From CAZWTD01 sp964637345 (GTDB lineage Bacteria; Patescibacteriota; Patescibacteriia; HK-STAS-PATE-3): a stretch of 21,151 bases of DNA. This document shows positions 6,410 to 13,977 of this stretch, one piece after another. The DNA is taken from NCBI GenBank assembly GCA_964637345.1, contig CAZWTD010000020.1, forward strand, positions 1 through 21,151. The letters are read 5' to 3'. The notes beneath the pieces were generated by a model. That model ran no database searches. It was not told the origin of the DNA and saw only the letters and a list, made by a program, of their open reading frames with translations. The position numbers were made by a program, and so were the translations under genes. Position 1 is the first letter of the stretch. Each line of letters opens with the position of its first letter.

Positions 6410-7257
6410 GTATTCATCGTGCTCTCCGCCGTCGCTTCCCACCCCTTCGTCATTCACGACGTGGGTTTACCTTGGTCGAGATTCTGCTCGTCATGGGTAT
6501 TTTTTCGACAACGCTGTTGTTGGTTACAAACATCTTTGTCGGTTCAACGCGGCTGCAACAACGGACGATCGTGACCCAGCGTCTGACCGGCGACGCCCGC
6601 TTTACCCTCGAAACGATCGCGCGGGCCGTACGTACGGGCACGGTTGATTACGATTTTTACTACGGCCGGACCCCCTACGTAAGCGTTGAAGACGCGATTG
6701 ATATCCATGATCCAAAAGCTCCGCTTCACGTTCTCGCAACGATCGATCAGGACGGAAACCGGACGATCTTCCGGCGGAAGAGTCTTGATCCAGTGAATGA
6801 CCCTTGGGGGAATGACTCGTCGGTCGGCTGGGACGGAAAAACCTATCAGAATGTCGATGATACAATCGAGATGTGTATCGAGTCGAACATCTGCGTTGAC
6901 GGCGATAACTATAGCGGCTCCTCGCGATCAGCCTGTAACACCGATGCAGACTGCGGGGGAACGGAGACCTGTCAGTTCTCCTGTGAGTTTCCGGAGACCT
7001 GGAGCGATATTACCCCCGAGGGCGTTCGGCTGACCGGCGGTTCCCAGCACGTCGGCGAAACCCAGGGCCTAAAATTTATTATTACGCCCGCGAACGACCC
7101 CTTCCAGCTTTCTCCGGACGCGGATGGAAAGTATTTGTCTAATGTCCAGCCGAATGTGACCGTGATGTTCATGACCCGAGCAATCGGATCAGAGCTCGAT
7201 GAACGGAAAACGACTTTTCTTCAAACGTCCGTGAGCGCTCGTCAATACTTCCGATGA
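6406..7257 (+). CDS. Minor pilin, PilW/GspJ-like, with a cysteine-rich insert
   Basis: The 283-residue prepilin has a 20-residue basic leader ending HSRRG, then FTLVEILLVMGIFSTTLLLV: Phe+1, Glu+5. TGDARFTLETIARAVRTG follows, as in PilW/GspJ proteins. Near residues 157-195 six cysteines occur in MCIESNIC, SACNTDADC and ETCQFSC, a pattern suggesting a small disulfide-bonded module. I start at ATG 6406 in the 4-base overlap with the upstream gene; TTG 6397 would add three residues only. The next gene overlaps by 4 bases as well. Confidence 0.86.
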   Translation: MSIHRALRRRFPPLRHSRRGFTLVEILLVMGIFSTTLLLVTNIFVGSTRLQQRTIVTQRLTGDARFTLETIARAVRTGTVDYDFYYGRTPYVSVEDAIDIHDPKAPLHVLATIDQDGNRTIFRRKSLDPVNDPWGNDSSVGWDGKTYQNVDDTIEMCIESNICVDGDNYSGSSRSACNTDADCGGTETCQFSCEFPETWSDITPEGVRLTGGSQHVGETQGLKFIITPANDPFQLSPDADGKYLSNVQPNVTVMFMTRAIGSELDERKTTFLQTSVSARQYFR

Positions 7258-8129
7258 TGTTATTCCATCAATCATCCAAAAAGCAGGAACCCCGGGGGAT
7301 CGTTATGCTCCTCTCGCTCCTTGTGCTTTCAACGATTACGGCCGTTGCTGTCGGCATGTCGGTTGTTATTCTTAAAGACGTTGAAGCCTCATCAAGCATT
7401 GATCGCTCATTGACCGCGTATTACGCTGCCGAGAGCGGCGTCGAATCAAGCCTTCTAGCGGTAAAGGAAGCTCGGTCTACTGGTCTGACCCTAACGCAAC
7501 TGATTGATTCTCTCGATACGCCGAATGTCCCGATGGGGAATGGCGCAAGCTGGTCAACAAGCGATAGTTCGACGAGCGAGGATTATCAACTTACGTTTTT
7601 ACGTGAGAATCAGAGTGTTGTCCTCGACCTCTACGATCCGGAGGATCCAATCGCAGGAGGCTTTGAAAGTTTTTGGCTTGAGGCGCTCGACGCTGATCCG
7701 AATTCGAACCCGGCCTGGCTTGAGGTTGCCTATGTTCCCTGGACGATTGTTGGCGGGACCCTGAACTGGGATGATGCGCAAGTCACAAAGCGACTTCGGT
7801 CTATTTATGAAACGCAGCCTGATACCCCAGCCGGTTTTGTTGATATTGTGCAAAACCGAAACTATCGCGTTCGCATCAAAGCGCTCTATGATGATTTGAA
7901 AAATGTGAAGATCACCGCGTACACCGACGATGAGCCGTTTAACCCGGACCATTGCCCTTCGGTAAGCGATTGTCAGAAGCCGATTCCTAACCGGGTGCTT
8001 ATCCGCGCGACCGGATTCTCCGGACAGAATCAAGTCGGGATGTCAGCCTCGGTTCCGTGGCAGGTTCCGGCTGCGGGAATCTTCGATTACGTGCTCTTCA
8101 GCGAGCAAACGATCGATAAGAGAACCTAG
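7254..8129 (+). CDS. PilX-like minor pilin
   Basis: The 291-residue protein starts with a leader ending QEPRG, then IVMLLSLLVLSTITAVAVGMSVVI, followed by SLTAYYAAESGVESSLLAV. A hydrophobic start without Glu+5, and the AYYAAESG motif, are hallmarks of PilX/GspK-type proteins. In those families this protein caps or primes the tip complex, and loss of Glu5 is normal for GspK. Two ATG codons overlap (7254 and 7257); I use 7254, in the ATGA overlap with the upstream stop. The gene ends the plus-strand pilus cluster, and a repeat hairpin follows before a convergent gene. Confidence 0.85.
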   Translation: MMLFHQSSKKQEPRGIVMLLSLLVLSTITAVAVGMSVVILKDVEASSSIDRSLTAYYAAESGVESSLLAVKEARSTGLTLTQLIDSLDTPNVPMGNGASWSTSDSSTSEDYQLTFLRENQSVVLDLYDPEDPIAGGFESFWLEALDADPNSNPAWLEVAYVPWTIVGGTLNWDDAQVTKRLRSIYETQPDTPAGFVDIVQNRNYRVRIKALYDDLKNVKITAYTDDEPFNPDHCPSVSDCQKPIPNRVLIRATGFSGQNQVGMSASVPWQVPAAGIFDYVLFSEQTIDKRT

Positions 8130-8140
8130 TAGACGACAAA

Positions 8141-8194
8141 TAGTCAAATGACCGAAGCTCGAATGTCATTCGGTATTTGAGCATTCGAATTTCA
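8141..8194. repeat. CGAATGTCATT-word hairpin between convergent genes
   Basis: TCAAATGACCGAA (8144-8156) pairs with TTCGGTATTTGA (8169-8180) with one bulged base. Direct degenerate copies, CTCGAATGTCATTC (8158-8171) and ATTCGAATTTCATT (8183-8196), overlap the stem. It lies between the stops of two convergent genes and could serve as a bidirectional terminator. Same build as the other arrays of the pilus locus, with a new word. Confidence 0.65.
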
Positions 8195-9070
8195 TTATTC
8201 TAGCCTATGGACCATTTGGGTAACCTCGGTCTCGCTCACCTCGACTTCAAGGTAGTGGTATTGGGTTCCGAGAATGTTCCCATAGGCTGCGTGAGGCGCG
8301 GCGCCGCCTCCCCCGGTGATCGTGACGGGAATGGAGCCGAGGGAGTAGGAGAAGAGGGTATGGAGATGACCGGTATAGATGTGGGTAATCGGGTAGGCGC
8401 CGATAATCGACAGGAATGCTTCGTTTGAGGCTCGCGATGCCGCCGTTTCATCGTCCCCGTAAAACTCGGAAAAGGGAACCTGAATTGGGCGGTGGAAAAA
8501 GAGGAAGGTCCAACGCGCCTGATTTGATTGCAGGTCTGCCTGAAGCCAGGCCAGTTCCTCTTCGGAAAAGCCCACTTTTCGGTCAGCATTGTCGAGGACG
8601 ATGAAGTGCGCGTTTTCGTGGGTAAAGCTATAGTAGGTATGAGCAGATGGCTCAAGTCCGAGCGCGGCGGTCGAGAAGACGCTGCGGTATCGGCTTCGTT
8701 CTGGATCCCCGACAATGTCATTGTTCCCAACTGCGGTATAATAGGGAAAAGGAAGGGTTTCCAGGAGTTCATGGACTTTCGCGAAATCAGCCGGATCGGA
8801 CCGCGGCGTGAGATCTGCCACATGGACAAGAAAGGCTGCCTGGCGCCCCTTTGCCTCGTTGAGGATAGTTTCAAACACTGGATTGACCCCCTCGTTTTCA
8901 CCCATGACGAGGAAGCGGAAGCGAGAGGATGCTTCCGCGCCTGGAGTGTTCTTCCCTCCGATATCCGCCGGAAGACCAAAATCCCGCCAAGCCGACAGAA
9001 GGACATAGGCGGCAAGAGCGAAAGAGGTCAGGAGGGAGAGACCAAGAATCCAACGGAACGGTGAGCGCAT
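8195..9070 (-). CDS. Membrane-anchored metallophosphoesterase-like protein with altered motifs
   Basis: The 291-residue protein begins with a signal anchor (about 7-27), then a calcineurin-like phosphoesterase fold. The family's metal and catalytic motifs are only partly kept. Motif I is MGENEG (Glu58 in place of the usual Asp of GD), motif II is HVADL (Asp86 kept), motif III is GNND (Asn116 kept, but the catalytic His of GNHD is Asn117), then FFHRP (His193) and GHLH (His235 and His237 kept). It probably still binds metals, but activity or substrate may differ from the family. I start at ATG 9070, just downstream of a TATGAT box; the frame stays open to 9328, but that would run through ligA. 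It is divergent from ligA and convergent with the pilus cluster. Confidence 0.82.
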   Translation of the reverse strand: MRSPFRWILGLSLLTSFALAAYVLLSAWRDFGLPADIGGKNTPGAEASSRFRFLVMGENEGVNPVFETILNEAKGRQAAFLVHVADLTPRSDPADFAKVHELLETLPFPYYTAVGNNDIVGDPERSRYRSVFSTAALGLEPSAHTYYSFTHENAHFIVLDNADRKVGFSEEELAWLQADLQSNQARWTFLFFHRPIQVPFSEFYGDDETAASRASNEAFLSIIGAYPITHIYTGHLHTLFSYSLGSIPVTITGGGGAAPHAAYGNILGTQYHYLEVEVSETEVTQMVHRLE

Positions 9071-9081
9071 AGTCTTCACGG

Positions 9082-9088
9082 TATCATA
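9082..9088. promoter_or_regulatory. Overlapping divergent -10 boxes between the phosphoesterase gene and ligA
   Basis: The seven bases TATCATA read as TATCAT (9082-9087) on the plus strand, 10 bases before the ligA ATG, and as TATGAT (9088-9083) on the minus strand, 12 bases before the phosphoesterase ATG. The intergenic gap is only 27 bases, so both transcripts would be almost leaderless and the two promoters should exclude each other. No clear -35 is visible; it would lie inside the opposite gene. Confidence 0.45.
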
Positions 9089-9097
9089 GAAGCATTC

Positions 9098-11122
9098 ATG
9101 ACAAAAGCTGAAGCGAACAATCGTATCAAGAAACTCCGGGCGGAAATTGATCGGCATCGGTATCTCTACCACGTGCTCGATCGTTCGGAAATTTCCGACG
9201 CCGCCCTCGATTCCCTGAAGGATGAGCTCGTCCGGCTCGAGACCGAGTTTCCGGACCTTATCACCTCGGATTCCCCGACCCAGCGCGTTGGCGGAGCGGC
9301 TCGGGACGAGTTCCAAAAAGTTCGGCACGCGGGCCGGATGCTTTCGCTGAACGACGTGTTTTCCTTCGAAGAAGCGAAAGCGTGGATTGAGCGCATAACG
9401 AAGCTACTTGCGCCGTCCGATCTCGCTCGGCTCGACTATTACGCAGAGTTGAAGATGGACGGTCTTGCTCTCTCGCTGCTTTACCGGGACGGGCGGCTTG
9501 TTCAGGCGGCGACCCGGGGCGATGGAAATGTCGGCGAGGAGGTGACCGCAAACATCCGAACTATTGAAGCGATTCCACTACGTTTACACCTTGATGGCGT
9601 TCAGGGGGCCGAGCAGAAAAAACTTCTTGGCGAGATTGAGATTCGCGGCGAGGTGTATATGCCGAAGCGCGTGTTTGAAGAATTGAACGCTGATCAGGTC
9701 AAACGCGGAGAAGCAGTATTCGCGAATCCGCGGAATGCCGCAGCCGGCGCCGTCCGTCAGCTCGATCCGAAGGTGACGGCGAGTCGAAGATTGAGCTTCT
9801 TGGCGTATGACCTTGTGACTGACCTGGGTCAGACGACTCACGAAGAAAGTCACGCCCTGCTCGCAAAGCTGGGCTTTCGAGCGGGTCAGGATAACCGGCG
9901 CTGCCGCTCGCTCGACGAGATTGAGGCCTACCATGCTGATATTGGTACGCGGCGGCCTACCTTGCCTTTTTGGACGGACGGCATCGTCGTGAACGTGAAT
10001 CCAATCGACCTCTTTCAAAAGCTCGGCGTGGTCGGGAAGGCGCCGCGCGGGGCGATTGCCTATAAGTACCCCGCCGAAGAGGCAACAACCGTGGTCGAGG
10101 ATATCAAGGTGCAAGTCGGCCGGACCGGCGCGCTTACGCCAGTCGCGCACCTTCGACCGGTCCAAGTTGCGGGTACAACAGTCGCTCGAGCGACGCTCCA
10201 CAACGAAGATGAAATTCGGCGCCTTGACGTCCGGATCGGCGACACGGTAATCATCCAAAAAGCCGGGGACATTATTCCCGATGTTGTCCGCGTGCTCCCA
10301 AAGCTTCGGACCGGGAATGAGCGCGTCTTCCGGATGCCGAAGCGTTGTCCGGAATGCGGATCCGCGGTCCTTCGACGCGAGGGTGAGGCCGCGCATTACT
10401 GTACGAACCCGCGCTGCTTTGCTCAGGCGCGGGAAGCCTTCTATCACTTTGTGAGCAAGTCAGCTTTCGATATTGATGGATTAGGACCGAAAATTATCGA
10501 TCAACTCCTCGAGGCCAAACTCGTACATGATCCGAGCGACTTGTTTATCCTAACGACTGATGATCTTATTCCGCTTGAACGTTTCGCCGAAACCTCGGCG
10601 CAGAATCTCATACGCGCGATTGGCGAGCATCGACGCCTTCCCTTGAATCGCTTCCTTTACGCGCTCGGGATTCGTCACGTCGGCGAGGAGACCGCGCTCG
10701 CGCTCGCTCGGGAATTTCGGACGCTTGCAAAGCTTCGGAGCGCGAAGGAGGAGGATTTTCGTTCCGTTCGCGATATCGGGACGACGGTCGCGAAAAGTGT
10801 TGCGGAATATTTCGCTGACCAGCATCACGCGGAATTTCTCGACCGCCTCCTCGAGCGCGGCGTGGGTATTCAAGCAGTTGCCGCGAGTGGCGAGCGCCTG
10901 GCCGGGAAGAGCGTCGTCTTTACGGGGACGCTTGAGACGATGACGCGAGACGAGGCGAAAGCGCTCGCTCGATCGCTCGGGGCTGACGTGTCTGAATCCG
11001 TCAGCGCGAAAACGAACTTTGTGGTGGTAGGCGCTGAGCCCGGGTCCAAGGCGAAAAAAGCGAAGACGCTTGGGGTGACTATTCTCGACGAAAGCGCCTT
11101 ACGTTCGCTGACTGGCGCTTAA
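9098..11122 (+). CDS. ligA: NAD+-dependent DNA ligase LigA
   Basis: The 674-residue enzyme seals nicks in replication and repair using NAD+. Domains in order: an N-terminal Ia domain with the HRYLYHVLD motif (20-28), the nucleotidyltransferase with KMDG (Lys119 is the adenylated residue), an OB fold, a zinc finger with CPEC and CTNPRC (about 417-438), helix-hairpin-helix repeats, and a C-terminal BRCT domain (GKSVVFTGTLETMTRDEA, from about 605). Length and all motifs are normal. ATG 9098 gives the standard N-terminus and follows a TATCAT box by 10 bases. It is followed after 30 bases by gatC with its own putative promoter. Confidence 0.97.
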   Translation: MTKAEANNRIKKLRAEIDRHRYLYHVLDRSEISDAALDSLKDELVRLETEFPDLITSDSPTQRVGGAARDEFQKVRHAGRMLSLNDVFSFEEAKAWIERITKLLAPSDLARLDYYAELKMDGLALSLLYRDGRLVQAATRGDGNVGEEVTANIRTIEAIPLRLHLDGVQGAEQKKLLGEIEIRGEVYMPKRVFEELNADQVKRGEAVFANPRNAAAGAVRQLDPKVTASRRLSFLAYDLVTDLGQTTHEESHALLAKLGFRAGQDNRRCRSLDEIEAYHADIGTRRPTLPFWTDGIVVNVNPIDLFQKLGVVGKAPRGAIAYKYPAEEATTVVEDIKVQVGRTGALTPVAHLRPVQVAGTTVARATLHNEDEIRRLDVRIGDTVIIQKAGDIIPDVVRVLPKLRTGNERVFRMPKRCPECGSAVLRREGEAAHYCTNPRCFAQAREAFYHFVSKSAFDIDGLGPKIIDQLLEAKLVHDPSDLFILTTDDLIPLERFAETSAQNLIRAIGEHRRLPLNRFLYALGIRHVGEETALALAREFRTLAKLRSAKEEDFRSVRDIGTTVAKSVAEYFADQHHAEFLDRLLERGVGIQAVAASGERLAGKSVVFTGTLETMTRDEAKALARSLGADVSESVSAKTNFVVVGAEPGSKAKKAKTLGVTILDESALRSLTGA

Positions 11123-11136
11123 TCCCACCCACCAGG

Positions 11137-11142
11137 TATACT
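11137..11142 (+). promoter_or_regulatory. TATACT box before gatC
   Basis: TATACT lies 10 bases before the gatC ATG (11153), between the ligA stop and gatC. No good -35 is visible and it is not an extended -10. GAGG at 11146-11149 could give weak ribosome binding. Confidence 0.45.
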
Positions 11143-11152
11143 AGCGAGGCCT

Positions 11153-11443
11153 ATGTCCACCAACACCAGCTCTGACATTCGAAAATCGGCAGAACTCGCC
11201 AAGCTCGGCCTGACCAAGGACGAAGCTGAACGTTACGAAAAAGAACTCGAGAGTATTCTAGACTACGTTTCGAAGCTCGCACCGATTTCAACGGACAGTA
11301 TCCCGCCGACTGACCATGCGACTGGGAATGAAATGGTTGCCAGGCGCGATGAGGTGAAACCGGCCGACCCCAAAGCGATTGTACACGACGCGCCAGCCAA
11401 AGGTTTTCGTATTCCTTCAGTTCGCGGTTTATGGAACTCCTGA
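11153..11443 (+). CDS. gatC: Asp-tRNA(Asn)/Glu-tRNA(Gln) amidotransferase subunit C
   Basis: The 96-residue GatC stabilises GatA in the GatCAB amidotransferase, which converts mischarged Glu-tRNA(Gln) (and Asp-tRNA(Asn)) to the correct aminoacyl-tRNA. Family marks include SAELAKLGLTKDEAERYEKEL (helical N-terminal part), the VSKLAPISTDSIPPTDHA segment, RRDEV and the C-terminal FRIPSV. Length is typical (about 95). It overlaps gatA by 13 bases, so the two are coupled. No gatB is visible in this window. Confidence 0.93.
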   Translation: MSTNTSSDIRKSAELAKLGLTKDEAERYEKELESILDYVSKLAPISTDSIPPTDHATGNEMVARRDEVKPADPKAIVHDAPAKGFRIPSVRGLWNS

Positions 11444-12891
11444 ACGCGCCAATGAGTTCAGCGCTCGATGCGCTCGCTTCCGGCCAAACAACCGCTGAAG
11501 CGCTCGTCAATGCGACCTTTGACCGGATTTCCGCGCTCAACCCGCGCTTGAACGCGTTTTTAGCCCTCGATCGTGAACGGGCATCCGCGCGGGCGCGTGC
11601 ATGTGATGAGGCGCGGGCGAGCGGGGAGGCGCTTCCGCCCTTGGCGGGGATTCCAATCGCGGTGAAGGATCTCATCGCGACGAGTTTCCTGCCGACGACC
11701 GCGGCATCAAAGATGCTCGAAGGTTATCGTCCTTCATATACTGCGACGGCCGTCGAGCGATTAGAAGCAGCCGGCGCGATTGTTATTGGAAAAACGAATT
11801 GCGATGAATTCGGTCTCGGCGCGTCGGGTGAATATTCCGCTTTTGGCCCAACCCGAAATCCCTGGGACACCGAACGAGTAGCGGGCGGTTCGTCCTCCGG
11901 TTCGGCTGCCGCAGTTTCAGCCGGACTAGCCTTCGCTGCGCTTGGGACCGATACTGGAGGTTCGGTGCGCGTTCCCGCCGCCTTTACGAACCTCGTCGGT
12001 TTGAAGCCGACCTATGGGCGAGTGAGTCGTTTTGGATTGATCGCGTCGACATCGTCATCGGATACGATTGGCGTTGTAACGCGAACGGTTCGCGACGCGG
12101 CAGCCGTTTTTGGAGCCTATGCCGGCCATGATCCAAAAGACGCGACGAGCGTCGCTCAGCCGCTTCCGGATTACCTTGCGCGTCTCGAGGATGACCGCCG
12201 TTTTCGTATCGGCGTTCCGAAAGAGTATTTTCAGTCCGGAATGGACCCGGAGGTTGAAGCAGCCGTTGAACGTGCGATCAGCCGTTTCTCCGGATTAGAC
12301 GCGGAGCTCGTTGAGGTGTCTTTGCCTCATACCGAAGCCGCGCTCGCGACCTACTATTTGATCAACCCGTCAGAGGTGTCGTCAAACCTCGCTCGGTATG
12401 ACGGGATTCGCTACGGTCTCTCGCCGTTACGCGGCGGCGAAAAGGTAGCGCTTGATGAAGTATATGCCCGGGCCCGCGACAAGGGTTTTGGTCCGGAAGC
12501 GAAGCGCCGTATTCTCCTCGGAACCTTCGCCCTCTCGCGCGGCTACGCGGATCGATACTACCTGAAAGCGCAACGAGTCCGAACACTCCTGAAGCGGGAT
12601 TTTGAGAATGCCTTCGGCCTGGTTGATGTGCTTCTTACCCCAACTGCCCCAATTGTTCCTTTCCCGGTCGGATCGATTCAAGATCCGCTTTCGGTGTACC
12701 TGATTGATGTGAATATGAGTGCAGCCAGCCTTGCTGGGATCCCGGCGCTTTCTGTTCCGGCCGGGTTTGTTCGCGGCCTTCCGGTCGGAATCCAATTGAT
12801 CGGGCCGGCCTTCGCCGAGGCTGAGCTTTTCGCGTTAGCCGCTCGCTTTGAGGCGGCGACCGATTGGACGAAGGAGCGCCCGAAGCTCTAG
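11431..12891 (+). CDS. gatA: Asp-tRNA(Asn)/Glu-tRNA(Gln) amidotransferase subunit A
   Basis: The 486-residue amidase-signature enzyme releases ammonia from glutamine for the GatB active site. The Ser-cisSer-Lys triad is complete: Lys79 in GIPIAVKD, Ser154 in AGGSSSGSA and Ser178 in GTDTGGSVR, the same spacing as known GatA proteins. Length is normal. The motif that usually reads SLDQIGP is SSDTIGV here, a mild departure. ATG 11431 overlaps gatC by 13 bases. No terminator is evident after the stop; a promoter for the next operon follows within 50 bases. Confidence 0.96.
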   Translation: MELLNAPMSSALDALASGQTTAEALVNATFDRISALNPRLNAFLALDRERASARARACDEARASGEALPPLAGIPIAVKDLIATSFLPTTAASKMLEGYRPSYTATAVERLEAAGAIVIGKTNCDEFGLGASGEYSAFGPTRNPWDTERVAGGSSSGSAAAVSAGLAFAALGTDTGGSVRVPAAFTNLVGLKPTYGRVSRFGLIASTSSSDTIGVVTRTVRDAAAVFGAYAGHDPKDATSVAQPLPDYLARLEDDRRFRIGVPKEYFQSGMDPEVEAAVERAISRFSGLDAELVEVSLPHTEAALATYYLINPSEVSSNLARYDGIRYGLSPLRGGEKVALDEVYARARDKGFGPEAKRRILLGTFALSRGYADRYYLKAQRVRTLLKRDFENAFGLVDVLLTPTAPIVPFPVGSIQDPLSVYLIDVNMSAASLAGIPALSVPAGFVRGLPVGIQLIGPAFAEAELFALAARFEAATDWTKERPKL

Positions 12892-12911
12892 GTCCTTGGC
12901 GCGTATTGCTC

Positions 12912-12940
12912 TTGCGTGAGTCTTTTTTTCGTGGTATACT
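12912..12940 (+). promoter_or_regulatory. Promoter of the receiver-ndk-ABC operon
   Basis: TTGCGT (12912-12917), 17 bases, then an extended -10 TGGTATACT (12932-12940). The transcript would begin near 12947 with a leader of about 30 nt that has no recognisable Shine-Dalgarno before ATG 12977. Confidence 0.7.
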
Positions 12941-12976
12941 GTACAACGCTCGTTCATCTGAATCGGATTTCCTGAT

Positions 12977-13357
12977 ATGCCTACATCACCAAAGAAAGTC
13001 CTCCTCGTTGAGGACGAAAAAATGCTCGCGGAAATGTACGCGACGAAGTTTAGTATGGAGGGATACGGAGTCGAGAAAGCTTTTGATGGGGCCCAAGGCC
13101 TTGAGCTCGCGAAGAGCGTCAATCCGGACATTATCCTCCTTGATGTCATTATGCCGAAGCTTGATGGCTTCGCGACCTTGAAGCAGCTGAAGGCGGATCC
13201 GAAGCTGAAAGCAATTCCGGTCATCATGCTTACGAACCTTGGTCAAGAAGATGACCTGAAGAAGGGGAAGGAGCTTGGGGCGACTGATTACTATGTGAAG
13301 TCGAACCACAGTCCCTCGGAGATTGTTGATAAAGTGAAAGCTGTTTTGAAGGTTTAA
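12977..13357 (+). CDS. Stand-alone response regulator receiver domain protein
   Basis: The 126-residue protein is a single CheY-like receiver: acidic pocket EDE (12-14), phospho-acceptor Asp56 in ILLDVIMP, conserved Thr85 in VIMLTN and Lys109 in YYVKS. No output domain follows, so it would act by protein-protein contact or as a phosphorelay step. No histidine kinase is in the window. It leads an operon with ndk 11 bases downstream and an ABC transporter pair. A role in pilus or transporter control is possible but not shown. Confidence 0.93.
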   Translation: MPTSPKKVLLVEDEKMLAEMYATKFSMEGYGVEKAFDGAQGLELAKSVNPDIILLDVIMPKLDGFATLKQLKADPKLKAIPVIMLTNLGQEDDLKKGKELGATDYYVKSNHSPSEIVDKVKAVLKV

Positions 13358-13368
13358 TCGAACTGCCC

Positions 13369-13965
13369 ATGTCTGAACTCATGAAAGAACGGACGGTCGT
13401 CTTGGTGAAGCCGGATGGCGTCCAGCGCGGATTAGTCGGCGAAATTACGGCCCGTTTCGAGAAGGCTGGCCTGAAGATTGCTGCGATGAAGATGGTTTGG
13501 GTTGATAAGGAACTTGTTGCGAAGCATTACCCGGAAAGCCGGACCGCCCTCCTTGAGGGAATCGGAAAGAAGACCCTCGAAACCTACGAGAAGTTTGGAA
13601 AGGATCCGAAGGAAGAACTTGGAACAATGGATCCGCTTCAGATCGGACGGATGGTGAATCAATGGAATATGGACTTTCTGTCGTCCGGTCCGGTCATTGC
13701 TATGCTTCTTGAAGGCGTTCACGCGATTGACAACGTCCGGATGATTGTCGGGAATACGCTACCGACGTTTGCGACCCCAGGGACGATCCGCGGCGATTAT
13801 TCGATTGATTCTCCGGCGCTCGCCAACGCGAAGAAGCGGCCGGTCCGGAATCTCGTTCATGCGTCCGGCAATCTTGAGGAAGCGAAGTATGAAGCCGAAC
13901 TCTGGTTCCATACAAGCGAAATTTACGACTACGCTCGCTCTGATGAGAGCGTGATGTTCGGCTAA
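13369..13965 (+). CDS. ndk: Nucleoside diphosphate kinase with insertions
   Basis: The 198-residue enzyme transfers the gamma-phosphate of ATP to NDPs through a phosphohistidine. Visible are ERTVVLVKPDGVQRGLVGEI (7-26), SGPVIAMLLEG (106-116), a GTIRGDY motif (138-144) and the active-site His164 in RNLVHASG. Standard enzymes have about 140-150 residues. The extra length lies between HY (53-54) and the SGPV strand, in the part usually called the Kpn-loop region, and between GDY and RNLVH (SIDSPALANAKKRPV). The usual HGSD motif reads HASG. ATG 13369 is used; ATG 13381 is an alternative that also keeps the core. It is 12 bases from the permease gene. Confidence 0.93.
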   Translation: MSELMKERTVVLVKPDGVQRGLVGEITARFEKAGLKIAAMKMVWVDKELVAKHYPESRTALLEGIGKKTLETYEKFGKDPKEELGTMDPLQIGRMVNQWNMDFLSSGPVIAMLLEGVHAIDNVRMIVGNTLPTFATPGTIRGDYSIDSPALANAKKRPVRNLVHASGNLEEAKYEAELWFHTSEIYDYARSDESVMFG

Positions 13966-13977
13966 GGAAAAACGACT

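Noticed and set aside
8528..9064. 178-codon plus-strand frame opposite the metallophosphoesterase gene
   Set aside because: The minus-strand product has family motifs and a signal anchor; this frame has none.
9584..10447. 287-codon minus-strand frame inside ligA
   Set aside because: Shadow of a firmly identified gene; no promoter, start signal or domain.
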